Shown here in pieces: positions 49,001 to 60,360 of a stretch of 64,000 bases of DNA. This DNA is from Bugula neritina. Its lineage: Eukaryota; Bryozoa; Gymnolaemata; Cheilostomatida; Bugulidae. The DNA lies in NCBI GenBank assembly GCA_964035545.1, contig OZ037766.1, forward strand, positions 17,244,222 through 17,308,221, written 5' to 3'. The notes under the pieces were generated by a model. It worked only from the letters and a program-made list of their open reading frames with translations, was not told where the DNA came from and did no database searches. Made by a program: the position numbers and the translations under genes. Positions within the stretch are counted from its first letter, which is position 1. Every line of letters starts with the position of its first letter.

Positions 49001-51750
49001 TTAAAGTGAGGTGCATCTCTTGAACGTTTGATCACTGTAAAATATGTATGTAAAGCAGGCAGTTTTCTTTGCTAAAAGTTAGTCAAACAATATAACTGAA
49101 ACTGATTGAAATAGATGCTAGTTCTAGCAAAGCTGTGTGACAGCAGAAATTGGCTGACCATGAAAAAAGCAGTATTATTTCAAATCAAAATACCAAGCCA
49201 CAATTTATAAATCTTGAGTAAATTTATCTGGATCTTTGTCCAAGTGAACTGACCAATGTTAGTAGCATGCTTGTGCACTGTTCTGAAACTAACCTTTATA
49301 TCTGGTAAAGCATAGCCTGCCTCATCCAGGGGAACATCTGGAGGGGGCTGCAGCGGAGTCTGGGAGTTTTTGCTTGTGGCAGAAGAAGGATAGAATTCCA
49401 CAGGGTCATATGGGCTCTCATTGTTATCCAATAAGTTTGCCATACTTGATGCTTTTCTGATCTCATCAGTTTTCCTCCGTGCCTTTGGGAGTAGGTACTT
49501 GAGTTTAAATGGCACTTTAACTTTAGTGGGAGAGGGACTGGTGGGGCTTGTTTCTTTTATAGTATGTTCACCAGAGGCGAGAGCTTTCTGGAGTTGATTC
49601 TGAAACGCTGCATTAGTCACACTTTTAGCAATGTCCATATTACCAAATGCAGTAGTAACAGGTCGATGGCGAAGATTAGATGGGCGACGAGGTAGAGTTG
49701 GTGGTCTGGAGACATCACTATCTAACTCAGATTGAGATATTGTATCATAGTGTTCATATGAAGAAGCAACACTAGCTCTACCAAGTGTATCATATGCATT
49801 CTCACTGCCAGCTACAGAGTCGTCACCTTCTGAACCTGCTGCGGTTGTTAGACTGGTATATGATCTGGTATCTGCGCTAGTCGTGGCTGTATAAGGCCGA
49901 CCATCTGCTGGCAATACTACCGAAGTGTACAAATGAGGATTGCTGCAAGAAACATGAGTTTCATAGCCATGACTGTTTTCTTCTCCATCTCCAGCCTGTC
50001 TGGGTACACAAACTGGGTCAAAAGTTAATTCACTAGAGGATCTTGATAAATCTAAATGTTCAAAAGTTCTTGGAGGTTTAGGTGGTGCAGAGGCTGTTTT
50101 AGGTTTGGATGCTATGATGGGAGGTTTTATAAGGTGGGTACCTTTTTTATCTGTAACAGGCAATAATGGTGAAGACTTTGATTGAGCTGTGCTACCAAAG
50201 TTAGTTAGATTAGGCTTAGCGTCCAGCTTCTCTATAGCACTTCCTGCTAGTTTAAATAGCTTAGTTGAGGAGATGTTCTTGTTTGCCAGTTTAGTGTTAT
50301 TGTTATTAAGAGAGTCACTAGAAGGCTTACCATGAGGAAGCTGTGAGTTTCTCAACTGCTTAACTAGATGTTTGGGTTTAGGTTGGACAGGGGGATTTGA
50401 TTGAGGTACAGATGATATAACCTTTGGCTTGTTTACAGCCGGTTTCAGAGCTGACGGATCTTTAGGCTTAAAAACTGTTCCAAACCCAGTCTCTTTCACC
50501 TTGTGGAAGGCCTCGGCTTCCTCTGACACAGAATTAAGTTCTTCTAGACTTTTCTCGAACAGTTGTGTTCGCCTGGCTACAATGTTGGTTGGAGGTTTGG
50601 TGTCTCTCCGGCGAACTCTCTGCGAGATGGACCCATTCAGATATTCCGTATCAATACTGTCCATGCTACCGCACATGCTACTCACACTCGAGGATGTACT
50701 GAGAGTAGTTACAGGAGACTTAAAACCTTCAGTAGTTTGACTATTGAGACGGTGAAACTTACCATCAGTTATAGTCAGACTGTCATTTATGCTCTTCAAA
50801 TCAGTTGCAGTGAGCTGACCACCTCCACTTGATACATTCAAACCAAACTTATTTTTCTTCAAAGGTGAAGACAGATTGGATTTATCAGTTTTCTTTTCCT
50901 GATGTTTCTTAAGTTTAGTATAATCCATCCCAGGTTCTAATATGCTGTCATTTTTACAAAAGTATGTATCAAAAGACAAGTTCCTCCAGAAATGCTTGGC
51001 AGTGGTTTTTGAATTTGAAGAGCCCTCAGCCAGCTCAGAAGAAGTTGAAAGTCGAGGTTGCCTTTCCTTAGTAAGCTTAGTCTCCGTATTAAAACTCAAA
51101 TTAGTCGTCTGTTCAAATGTCCGTGGCTCAGTTGATGTTTGATTCACACATGAGTCAGTGCTAAATGTATTTGCATTAGGACAAGGAATTGTAGCCAAGG
51201 ATCCTTGAAATGACACAGTAACTTGTTTGTGGCTATTCAAAACAGCTGTGCTATTTGAAAAAGAAGTTTCCGCAATCGCGGAATGTGTAGTCTGTGTTCC
51301 ATTGGATATAATCAAATAGTTCGGTTTATCATTGGCCTTCTCAGTTACTACATGAGTTAATAATGCTTTGTTTGCTTTGCTCAATACTTTATCTACTTTA
51401 GCGTTGTGCGATTGTTGGCTTATACAAGTGTCTAATGTAGATTCATTGTTTAGTTTAGACAGCTGATTGGAAGGAGATGTAGAAGAAATAACTGGCACGG
51501 TAGAAGCTTCTTCTGACACAACAAATCTTTGGGGTTTTCTGGTTACCAACGGGCTGGCTGCTTCGCTGCTAGCTGTTGAAGATGAAGATTTTTTAACTCC
51601 AAAAGCAAGTCCAAGTTCAGGAGATAACGCCTCTGTGGAGTTAGACTCAAATCTATACCGAATGTTACTGACGGAAGATTTGTTAGGCTCTGACTGAGCA
51701 CGTTTATATCCAATTTTAATGCTTGTTGGATGTTGAGCTATGGTAGACAT
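32994..51750 (-). CDS. DENND2: DENN domain-containing protein 2 (Rab GEF, 1356 aa, 15 coding exons)
   Basis: DENN proteins exchange GDP for GTP on Rab GTPases; vertebrate DENND2 members act mainly on Rab9 in endosome-Golgi traffic. Exons (minus): 51750-49294, 48003-47908, 46395-46240, 44744-44601, 43958-43879, 43304-43235, 40984-40901, 40401-40282, 39555-39523, 38018-37849, 37643-37460, 36133-36016, 35732-35614, 34166-34040, 33106-32994. Every junction is GT-AG with matching phase, ending in TAA. Exon 1 encodes 819 disordered, Ser/Thr-rich residues with SH3-ligand-like APPKPPR and PPTLPRRPS. uDENN follows ([33 protein letters not shown]), then cDENN ([47 protein letters not shown]), then dDENN ([28 protein letters not shown]). 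The C-terminus is lysine-rich. At 1356 aa it is longer than human DENND2A/B because of the N-terminal region. The GNTWQTADG exon (48003-47908) could be alternative, being in phase 0. Confidence 0.94.
35299..35384. repeat. 14-bp CATGTATATATATA tandem repeat
   Basis: TA run passing into four copies of CATGTATATATATA, in the DENND2 intron between exons 13 and 14. Confidence 0.95.
42016..42394. mobile_element. MITE with 27-bp terminal inverted repeats and TAA target duplication (PIF/Harbinger-like)
   Basis: The left end AGGCCTGGCCTCCCGCTCGT and the right end (reverse complement AGGCCTGGCCTCACGCTTGT) form imperfect inverted repeats of about 27 bp. TAA flanks both sides, a TWA target duplication. 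It is 379 bp, richer in CG dinucleotides than its surroundings, non-coding, and sits in the DENND2 intron between exons 6 and 7. Confidence 0.78.
45630..46084. repeat. Compound (AT)n repeat with duplicated block
   Basis: AT/ATAC repeat in the DENND2 intron between exons 3 and 4. The motif TGAGATTGAGAT occurs at 45841 and again at 46009, each followed by a second TTGAGAT. This shows a 168-bp tandem duplication within the array. Confidence 0.95.
47819..47870. repeat. 12-bp minisatellite CCTGTGACTAGG
   Basis: Four copies plus a partial copy, one copy with a G variant. It lies about 40 bp into the DENND2 intron that follows exon 2 on the minus strand. Because 12 is a multiple of three, read-through from that exon stays open and yields Gly-Leu-Val repeats. 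Confidence 0.95.
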
Positions 51751-51775
51751 CTTTGTTCATATTCATTCAACACCC
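51751..51775 (-). promoter_or_regulatory. DENND2 5' untranslated exon part with overlapping upstream ATG
   Basis: On the minus strand a TTATTTTAG acceptor ends at 51776, leaving 25 nt before the DENND2 ATG. These contain ATGs in another frame that open a 16-codon reading frame. It runs across the main start and ends at a TAA inside exon 1. The acceptor is inferred, so the true 5' exon lies further upstream and was not located. Confidence 0.45.
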
Positions 51776-52335
51776 CTAAAATAAGTTTAGACATTACAGT
51801 AATAGCTATAACAGACTTAACTCTGTGAAATACAGGCAAATAACTATAATAATAATATATATAGGACAAAAGTAAAAATGACATGATACGGTTGAAAACA
51901 TAGGCTATTACTTAAAATTAACCTGCTCTTGTGTAAGATATGTCCAAGCAACAGATGGGCAGACTATATACTGTCTAGTAGTAGCTGTACTCCACAGACC
52001 ACTTGCTCAACCCAAGCCATACAGCACATCAAGTTGCATTGCAGTGACAACAGCAGAAGAGCATTTATCATTATTATAGCAAGAAAACTTAGCATGGGTA
52101 AAATTAGTTCAACAGAAGAGCCGACTATTATATGCCCGATGTTTTAAATGAAATTACCAGTGAAGCATTGGCTATTTACCATAAAGCTCTCCAATAAAAT
52201 AAGCTATAAGCAGGGTTTAAACATTGTCAAACCATTCAACCGAAAAATTCTTAATATTTAGCTTGAATGAGCAAAAAGTGGTACTGTCAGTCGTCAGACA
52301 GAATAATTATTACAATGATGGAAAGCCAAAGCAAA

Positions 52336-52406
<71 letters not shown>

Positions 52407-54865
52407 CCTACATACAAGATATATGTATATAATGCAGTGTATGTTGTATATATAACGCGTTTCTTATAGACATAAAAACAAAAGGAGGCAACTTTAACTG
52501 AGAATTAACCTTTAAGGTGAAATTTACAAATTGGCAATTGTAAAATATAACAGCAGCACGATAATTACCCCACAGCTAGACTTCATATGCTTTTGTCTTC
52601 CACAATCTTAGATATAAATGTTTTCATGGAGCAAAAGAACCAACTCATTTAATCTATATGAGCAAAATATCCTCTAATTTAGTTTTATTAGTCTTTTTAC
52701 TTTCATCTTATTTAAATTTAGTAACACTCCCTACATGCATGCATGAAATTGTAGCTGAAACAGATTAAAACTTGCAAAAAGCGAGACAGAAAATATGATT
52801 ACCCAATCTGTGACAAGATTTCCACCTACTCCATTCATTGATTGAAATGGCCACCATTCAGGTAAAAATAGCCCTTGCAGTTTAAGAAAAACTAAATATT
52901 TTTAAAGATGGCGAAATTGATGAATTTTTTCACTCTTTTGGGGTTAAATAAAATTTTCTAATAATATGGCTTTCATCTACTAATTTTTATAACAAAACAT
53001 GCATGTATCAACACACAAGTCATGAAATAATTATCAAAAAAACTTTTCAGTTAATTAGAAAAAAATGCTCAATTATTTAGCGGTTATAGTTAATATCTAA
53101 TAAACTTCTCAAATGACTCGAATAAAACTACTTTTTAATATGGAAACATCAACAAATTATTGAGGTAAAATTATTTTATGATGTTATATGAATCTAGCAT
53201 ACAGTATAATATTATGATATAATTTTATTACCAAAATTAAATTACCGAAACTTATAACAATATCCATACATTCGAGACAGCAGGTTCGCAGGTTTTTACA
53301 GCTTAATCTCCTACCAACAAAGGGAAAAATTGGAGCTAAAACTAAACCCACTACCATAATCGAAAGCTTGGCAAATAAAAAACTACTGTGGGCAAGCAAC
53401 TCTAAATTTATTCAAATGTTTTCAATTGTCAATTTAAATAGCTCAGCTACTTTTCTAACTTTACTGATAGTTGTAATAATTTATTAGAACATTGCATTAT
53501 TTTGTTCAAAATGAGAATGCAAAACACAATTTATTACCAGGTCTTTAATAATTCTTATATAATATAATGGTAATACACAAATGATCTTGATGAACATTAT
53601 TGTACTGTGGAAATGTGAACTAAGATCCAAGGCTGTAAAACTTGAGCAACCTTAGTTTTTTATCTCCAGAGCAATATATATCTTATTTTGAATATTAGCA
53701 TAATTATTACCAAACTTCTGGCCGATCAAATTATGCATTGATTCATAAAAAATGAACTATGCAACAGCTATCAGTGAAAAACTTGATATATACAATAACT
53801 AATAATATGAGTAACAGGTGGCAATACCCAAGTCTAGCTGCAGTAACACTAATTTTCCTTTACTATTTCTTTTTCCCTAATCTGTAATTTCTATCATTAC
53901 GTTGATTTTTTCCAGAAACTTCTAGTAAACAGACATCTGTTATAAAAAAACTTTTTGATAAATGCATCTGCCTGGAAATTGTTGGTTTACATAGCTGTGG
54001 TAAATTAATGAACTTGAAAAACTTTCAATTTGAAAGTTTAATACTGCAATTACATGTAGTTTACATTACATAGTCCAGTTTCTATTTTTGTAATGGAGAC
54101 AATATTGCTTAGAAATTAGGCTATTACTTTATAAACCAAATGTAAGATATTCAATTACTTGTCAAGCAACTACCAGACATTTGTATATATTGCTGTAAGA
54201 CTGCATACTTAATCTTTTTTCTTAATTTTATTGATAATTTCTATATAACATAAAGTCATCTAGTCCTAATTGTTATTATGTAAAGGGCACAATTCTTATA
54301 TAATGCTTCTTGCCAAACCCCACTTTGGCTTTTAAAAGTTTATTAGACAAACTTGTAAAATATTACATAAATAAGTAGGTATATAACTATAAGACTGTAT
54401 ATTATTACAAATAATTGTATGATGTATACAATGTTAAAACAAAATAAAAATCATAATAGATAATGAACATTACAAAAAGTTATAAAATTAATATCACAAG
54501 AACAATAAACAAACAACAACATTACAGTTAAAATGACAGAGAAAGGGAGCAAACTTCACCTTAAAATTAATTTGCTAATAAAAATGTCTTCGTGCTAAAT
54601 TTATACAAGTAATCAATGCACAAATGAGAATTCTTAAATTTAGCTTTCCAAAAAATAATCACTGATAAATCGCAAAATAATTTTGTATTACACTGTAAGC
54701 TACAGTATTGGCACTTGCACACTACACAGTACGTATAGTAAACGCAGTAGACTATTGCTCTCAAATACTACTACTGTTGCAACTCCAATTGCAGCTGCTG
54801 CTAGTGCACTACTGTTGACTACAACTACTGTACTGAAACACATAATTGGTGGATCTTTAAAGAAA
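51776..54865. other. Intergenic / possible 5' intron of DENND2
   Basis: AT-rich sequence without a supported gene. It should contain the non-coding first exon and promoter of DENND2 on the minus strand. A TA microsatellite sits at 52337-52404. Confidence 0.4.
52337..52404. repeat. (TA)n microsatellite
   Basis: Perfect TA run of about 68 bp upstream of DENND2. Confidence 0.97.
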
Positions 54866-55386
54866 CCCTGACACACTTCATCTATGCAGTAATAAAATAT
54901 TCTTATATATATTAGTTTTCATCTACATACTGTTTTAAGGTTGTATGCCTAAAAAATTTTGTGTTATAATTGATTTTGTTCGAGTATGTACTGAAGAGAT
55001 TTGGAATTTCTGATCGCTTGCGATGATGTTTCCAGTCAGCTTTGACTTTACCGATACTATAAAACTTATAATACTAATTATAGCTAACTTTCATTGCATG
55101 CTATTTTTTGCTGCTGCAACGCACAGCCTAATCACTTATATGGCTTGAAAGTTCAAAGTTTAAACTTTCAAGCCATATCAGTGATTAGGCTGTGCGTTGC
55201 AGCAGCAAAAAATAGCATGCAATGAAAGTTAGCTATAATTAGTATTATAAGTTTTATAGTATCGGTAAAGTCAAAGCTGACTGGAAACATCATCGCAAGC
55301 GATCAGAAATCCCAAATCTTTTCAGTACATACGCGAATAAAATCCATTATAACACAAAATTACTGCATAGGTGAAGTGTGTCAGGG
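54866..55386. mobile_element. 521-bp fold-back element
   Basis: Begins CCCTGACACACTTC and ends in its reverse complement, GAAGTGTGTCAGGG. The arms pair almost perfectly to a centre at 55142-55174, where the loop is 9 nt. The left arm carries about 65 bp (about 54893-54957) absent from the right arm, so an insertion or deletion followed arm formation. Arms contain a few substitutions. No coding capacity and no clear target duplication. It may be a hairpin-type MITE or a source of long hairpin RNA. Confidence 0.8.
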
Positions 55387-55399
55387 AATTTTTAAAAAT

Positions 55400-56960
55400 T
55401 ATTATTAGTATCAGTGTTATCATTATAACCACTAGCTTTAAGGCACATTAATATTGCAAACACACAAAATCACATTAAATTGACCATAAGAGTATTAGTT
55501 AGACTGGTCCATGTCCAGGGTGATATTTAATTACTATAAAGTACAGTAATAGTATCTTATCACTATGATCCTGGCAATGGCAATAATCATGATATTTTTT
55601 AATATGAGTTATGATTATCAGTACAGATCCAATCACAAGCACTCGTTTAATTAATTTCATAGTCGTACTTCAAATGAAATACTTTTCAGTTTCATGCCAA
55701 TTAATATTATTACTACTAGTTTAGAGGAAATATTATACTAATAGTAATACACTAATGCTAATTAAATAGCAAAAATGATTATAATTATTTTAATTTTAGG
55801 ATTGTGAATTATTTATTTAATATAAAATTAATAATATAATCTATAATAGCAGTATATTGCGATCATTCACTATTTAGATTTTAGTATTTCTATTTAAAAT
55901 TTTAAAATTCATCAACTTCAAGTTTAACTTTAAATTGCTATATAAATATTTTCATTTAATTGAATGATAATCAAAACATTAAGTTCACCATTAACTTGAT
56001 ACTTTATATTTGAATATACTTATAGTCATAGCATTACTTTACTGATTTAGGTTCAACGTTAAGAAACACTAACAGTTATACTGTTACTGTTAAACTTAGG
56101 TTAGTAATAATTGCTGTTGGTGTAATAACTGACAAGCTGCAGTCAACTCAATCGCAATGTCAAACTCAATGTGAATGTGAAACTGAATGTAACTGTAAGG
56201 GGCAAAATCACTAATCACTTCCAGTTACACTACCAGGAAAGCAAAAAGTAAATAAAAATGTAATGACTATCGAGTAGATGAAAATAAAAGTAAAACTAAA
56301 ACTAAAAGTAAAAGCCATAGGTATAAAATTGAAAATTAAAACTAAAAGTAAAAAACCTGTTAAGCTTATATTAATATTGATATTTAATTTCATACCCATA
56401 TTCATATTGATACAATCAGTCATAGTAAGCCTCACATTCAGTCATACTAATACTGTAAGTGTAAGTCAAAGTGCAATACTTATACTTATAGTTATACTAT
56501 TACTAACAGTAATACCAACAGTAAGCGTAACTTTTAGTTTTAATAGTTTTATGACCTTACAGCTTACAGTTTGAGTTACACTTGCAGTTAAACTTAATCA
56601 TAATGTTATAGTTTTACGGAGTTATAGTAATACTAATATAAATATCAATAGTAATACTAATAGTAATAGTAACACTAAATCTAATAGTAACACTAACAGC
56701 TATACTCATAGTTGCATTACTATTACTATTAGTATTAGTATTACTATAACTATTAGACTTAGTATTACTATTAGTCATACTGAATACTCATAGTCATACT
56801 GATAATTTATCTCATAGTCATACTGATACTGATACTCATATTCATATTGATATTCATAGTCAATAGAGTATAGACATAGTGATACTGATAGTGATACACT
56901 TACACTTACACTTACAGTGATAGTCACTAGTGACATAGTCATTGACTTGTAAATGTATGA
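55400..56960. repeat. Degenerate ATTACT/TAGTAA-type simple repeats
   Basis: Patches of ACTAATAGTAAT, GTAAAACTAAAA and TCATACTGATAC repeats, densest at 56620-56930. Both orientations occur, as at 12.9-13.4 kb. ORFs here (for example 56278-56574, rich in Lys, Ile and Leu) are low-complexity artefacts. Confidence 0.75.
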
Positions 56961-57133
56961 GCTGAAAATTATAAGAGCTTTTTTATCTATGCTCATATAT
57001 TTACTAGTGCCACTATTTACAGCATTTGCATCTAAAGCAACCTTATAAATAAGTTTGGTCTCCGTAGGCTTTAACTTAAAATTTATTTCCATGTCTCGTG
57101 TTTGCAGCATATTTAAAAATGACACAAAAATAG

Positions 57134-57267
57134 CACGTGGCTTTATTTACGTTCATGTGTATAGTCTGAGAAAAGTGCACGCAAAACCTCTTGTAACGAA
57201 AGCTAACGTATAATTTACAGACAATTTTCAATTTACTAAACCTTCCTCTTTTATACCGTTCTCCAAT
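57134..57267 (+). promoter_or_regulatory. RPL27A promoter and TOP 5' untranslated region
   Basis: The pyrimidine tract CCTTCCTCTTTT (from 57241) sits 27 nt before the inferred start codon. This is the terminal oligopyrimidine start expected of ribosomal-protein mRNAs, which ties translation to growth signalling. No TATA box is at the usual distance. A CACGTG E-box lies at 57134-57139. The transcription start is inferred. Confidence 0.65.
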
Positions 57268-59155
57268 ATGGTAGGTTTATAGAAGTTCTAAATGTCTGAG
57301 AAACTACTAATAAATCCTAATGCATCTAATAATTCTATTGGTTTCTCCAGCCAATATTTAAATTGTTGAAATTTTTAGTTTTTTTTACATCAACCTTTTA
57401 TTTAATTTTATATCAATAAGTATTGGTAAACTAAAATAATCATTTACGGAACATCGTCATAAGACTAACTTTTAGTTGCTTTATTATGAACCATACGATA
57501 TTGTTCATGAAAGTTTCCATTAATTCAAAAGAATATCAAAGCAGTAAAATAAAAAATAGTAGATCTACTTACTATTTTTTATTTTACTGTTAAAATGTCT
57601 TGAAGATAAATTGAAATTAAGATTATAGAACTAGATATTTAATTTTATCAGTTTCAGGTTGTAGTTCTGGTTCTACTTTTTATACTACTTATGGTATTAT
57701 TATTAGTTATAGTTATGCTAATAGTATTAATATTAGTTATATTTAGTTTTATGGGTTTTAGGGTTAGCTGTTAATACTACTACTACTTTTACACTCGTTA
57801 TCATTATGATATTAATTGGTAAATGAGAAAATGCAAAATGTATTTGAAAACACAATCAAAGTTTGAAGTTCAGTAAAATAATTATCGTTTTAAAATGGTG
57901 TCTTTGTTTATTTCTATTATTGGCTTTAATACTTTCAGCCTACCAGATTCAGTAAAACAAGAAAGCTCCGTGGGCATGTCAGCCATGGTCATGGCCGTAT
58001 TGGAAAGCACAGAAAGCATCCTGGAGGACGAGGAAACGCTGGTGGTCTGCTCCATCGCAGAATTAATTTTGATAAATAGTTAGTACCTTGTAGTGATATA
58101 AAAATATGTTCATAATACAGCTTTATTTTAAGTCTATACTGTTACCAGTTTTGTCAAACTATAACTTCTAACTTTTAAATAGTTCTTCATTGAGTGTTCA
58201 TCGCTGTAGTTTTTTTTATAAAATTAGATGCTGTTCTAAAGTCATTTAAGCAATCCGCTATAAGTGTTATGTTATTTTTTAGCTCCCATAGCCATGTTGC
58301 TAGTTGACTGCATTATGATAAAATTTAACTAAGCATATGATCAATTCTACTCGTTAGCCATCAACACATATCAACTCTCTAGCTTGCCCTTATCTGTATC
58401 ATGTTGTTATTTTATTCATTTAGCCATCCTGGTTACTTTGGTAAAGTTGGTATGAGAAACTTCCACGTGTATGCAGCTAGAAGTTACTGCCCTACCATTA
58501 ACATAGACAAACTGTGGACTCTTGTTCCAACTGAGACTAGAGATCAGTTAAGCAAGGATAAGGCTCCAGTGATCGACTGTGTTCGAGCTGTAAGTATTTA
58601 CTCAGAGTATGACTTTTGAAAAATGATCTTTTCACATCCAATCCATAAATTAATCATGTAAAAATTTAGTGATGACATTTATAGAGTAGAAGTAGAATGT
58701 ATGTTGTGGTGCATATTAGCATAAAATAGCATGTGGCTTGAATAACCTCATTTATGGCAGGAAAAACGCATCACTATACTCGACATATTGCTTTACTTCA
58801 ATATAAGTAGAGTAAAACTAGTGGCAACTGTCATTATTTAAAACACACAAGTTTCTTCAATTATAATGTTGGTATTTTTAGTAATGAATCAAATATATAA
58901 AATTCAATTATCAATATGTTCAACTATCATAATTTAAACCCTTCTGCTAGCCAATTGGTTCTAAAAAATTTGCTTCAGTCATTTTATATATGTTAATAGA
59001 GTGATTTTTTATATTTCCCATTGCAGGGTTTTTACAAAGTGCTAGGTAAAGGAACACTGCCCTCCCAACCAGTTATTGTGAAGGCTAAGTTCTTTAGCCG
59101 TGGTGCTGAAGAAAAGATCAAGTCTGTTGGGGGTGCTTGTATTTGTGTACCTTGA
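57268..59155 (+). CDS. RPL27A: 60S ribosomal protein L27a / uL15 (145 aa, 4 exons)
   Basis: Large-subunit ribosomal protein uL15. Exons: 57268-57270 (ATG only), 57939-58078, 58424-58589, 59027-59155, ending in TGA. The frame is continuous and all introns are GT-AG. The protein reads [20 protein letters not shown], then [44 protein letters not shown], and ends [20 protein letters not shown]. Human RPL27A has 148 aa, so this is full length. The start is placed at an ATG directly followed by GTAGGT and preceded by a TOP leader. The nearer ATG at 57895 would leave an intron of only about 40 bp. The Cys-Ile-Cys-Val-Pro end is slightly unusual. Human RPL27A introns host a snoRNA; I found no clear one here. 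It is divergent from DENND2. Confidence 0.95.
57542..57589. repeat. Perfect 20-bp inverted repeat in RPL27A intron 1
   Basis: CAGTAAAATAAAAAATAGTA and its exact reverse complement flank an 8-nt loop (GATCTACT). It is AT-rich and transcribed as part of the RPL27A pre-mRNA. Confidence 0.85.
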
Positions 59156-59167
59156 GCTCTAGTATAA

Positions 59168-59173
59168 AATAAA
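59168..59173 (+). terminator. RPL27A polyadenylation signal
   Basis: AATAAA 13 nt after the RPL27A stop codon, in line with the very short 3' untranslated regions of ribosomal-protein mRNAs. Confidence 0.75.
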
Positions 59174-59426
59174 TTTATCAAACACTACACTGCATTTTTG
59201 AGGTTGATTTAAAATAGTAGCAGTATTCATATTGCTGTGTGTACTGCCGAATGGTATCTTGAAAATGTGTAATGCTATGAATACATATTCTATTCCTGTT
59301 ATACCACCCACTTTATGAGTAACATGATGATACTTGCATCAAGCCTGAACATAGCTTTGAAAATAATGAAGATTGCTACATGCATCATAATAAGACCAAC
59401 AGTATAACCTACAGAACAAATCTTGG

Positions 59427-60360
59427 TCACCTTTCACTGGGTTTTTGCTTGATACCAAGTTCTATTAGACTTCTCCATCGCACTCGATCTTCAGCATCTG
59501 CACCTTCTAGATCATGCCATCTCAGGTCTGAGTTAATTGTATCGCACCATCTTTGCTTTGGTCTACCCCTAGGTCGAACTCCTTCAACTGTCATCTCCGG
59601 ATGTCATCCTCCCTTTCTCCCTTCTATCATGCCCATACCACTGCATTTGTCTTTTCCTTATCAGGTCTTCAATCAGCATCACCCTGGCTTCTGCTGTTAT
59701 TTCCTCATTTGGCTTATGATCCTCTAAACTGACATTCAAACAGTATCGCAGCATGCGCATCTCACATGATGACATCTTATGGGCCAGAGATTTTGTGATG
59801 GGCCATGTCTCATTTCCATATAGCAGGGTTGGTCTGGTCTTTAAATCAACACTGAGGTATGTGGGCGTTTTCTTGTCACAGAGCACACCAGACAGTTCTC
59901 CACTTATTCCAAGCCTTGGATGTTCTCAGCTCAACTTCCCTCCGGCAGCCTCCCTCTTGGTGGATTGTTGTGCCCAAGTACTTGAATTTGGAACACTTAG
60001 TCAGGCTTTCTATAACCTGACTACCATATTTCTTCATCCTGATGTTTTCTTGGTCTCCAAATGCTCTGTTTTCTTTCGGCTTATCTTCAATCCCGCTGCC
60101 TCTATTTTCTCTCCAGATCTCTAACCTTTCTAATCTCTATTACTGTCACAAAGGACCAGATCATCGGCAAATAGCATTGCCCATGGGCTGTCCTCGTTGA
60201 TGTCTTCTGCAAGAACATTCATGATAAAAATATATAGCAGTGGGCTTAGTGCCGATCCATGATGTAATCCGACTTCAATTTGAATTTTGCTTGTCAACCT
60301 AGAGTCTGTCCTAACACTGGTGCTGCAGTGTTCGTACATGTCCTTAATGATGTTGATGTA
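59427..60360 (-). pseudogene. Broken LINE reverse transcriptase (endonuclease-RT type)
   Basis: The minus strand in order encodes GLHHGSALSPLLYIFIMNVL and then AMLFADDLVL, the reverse-transcriptase catalytic FADD box. Further on come LYGNETWPITKSL, EMRMLRYCL, RKRQMQWYGH and GRPKQRWCDTINSDLR, ending in TGA at 59427. These are the palm, thumb and C-terminal motifs of endonuclease-reverse transcriptase LINEs. Frameshifts lie between the FADD block (60339-60130) and the YGNE block (59886-59584). The 5' half with the endonuclease is missing. It is a 5'-truncated dead copy just downstream of RPL27A in opposite orientation. Confidence 0.85.

Noticed and set aside
50429-50832. Plus-strand ORFs opposite DENND2 exon 1
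   Set aside because: Shadows of the real minus-strand coding exon.
56278-56574. Lys/Ile/Leu-rich ORF
   Set aside because: Low-complexity translation of the ATTACT-type repeats.
57895-58083. 62-codon ORF starting just before RPL27A exon 2
   Set aside because: It reads the RPL27A exon in the wrong frame; the true start is the ATG at 57268.
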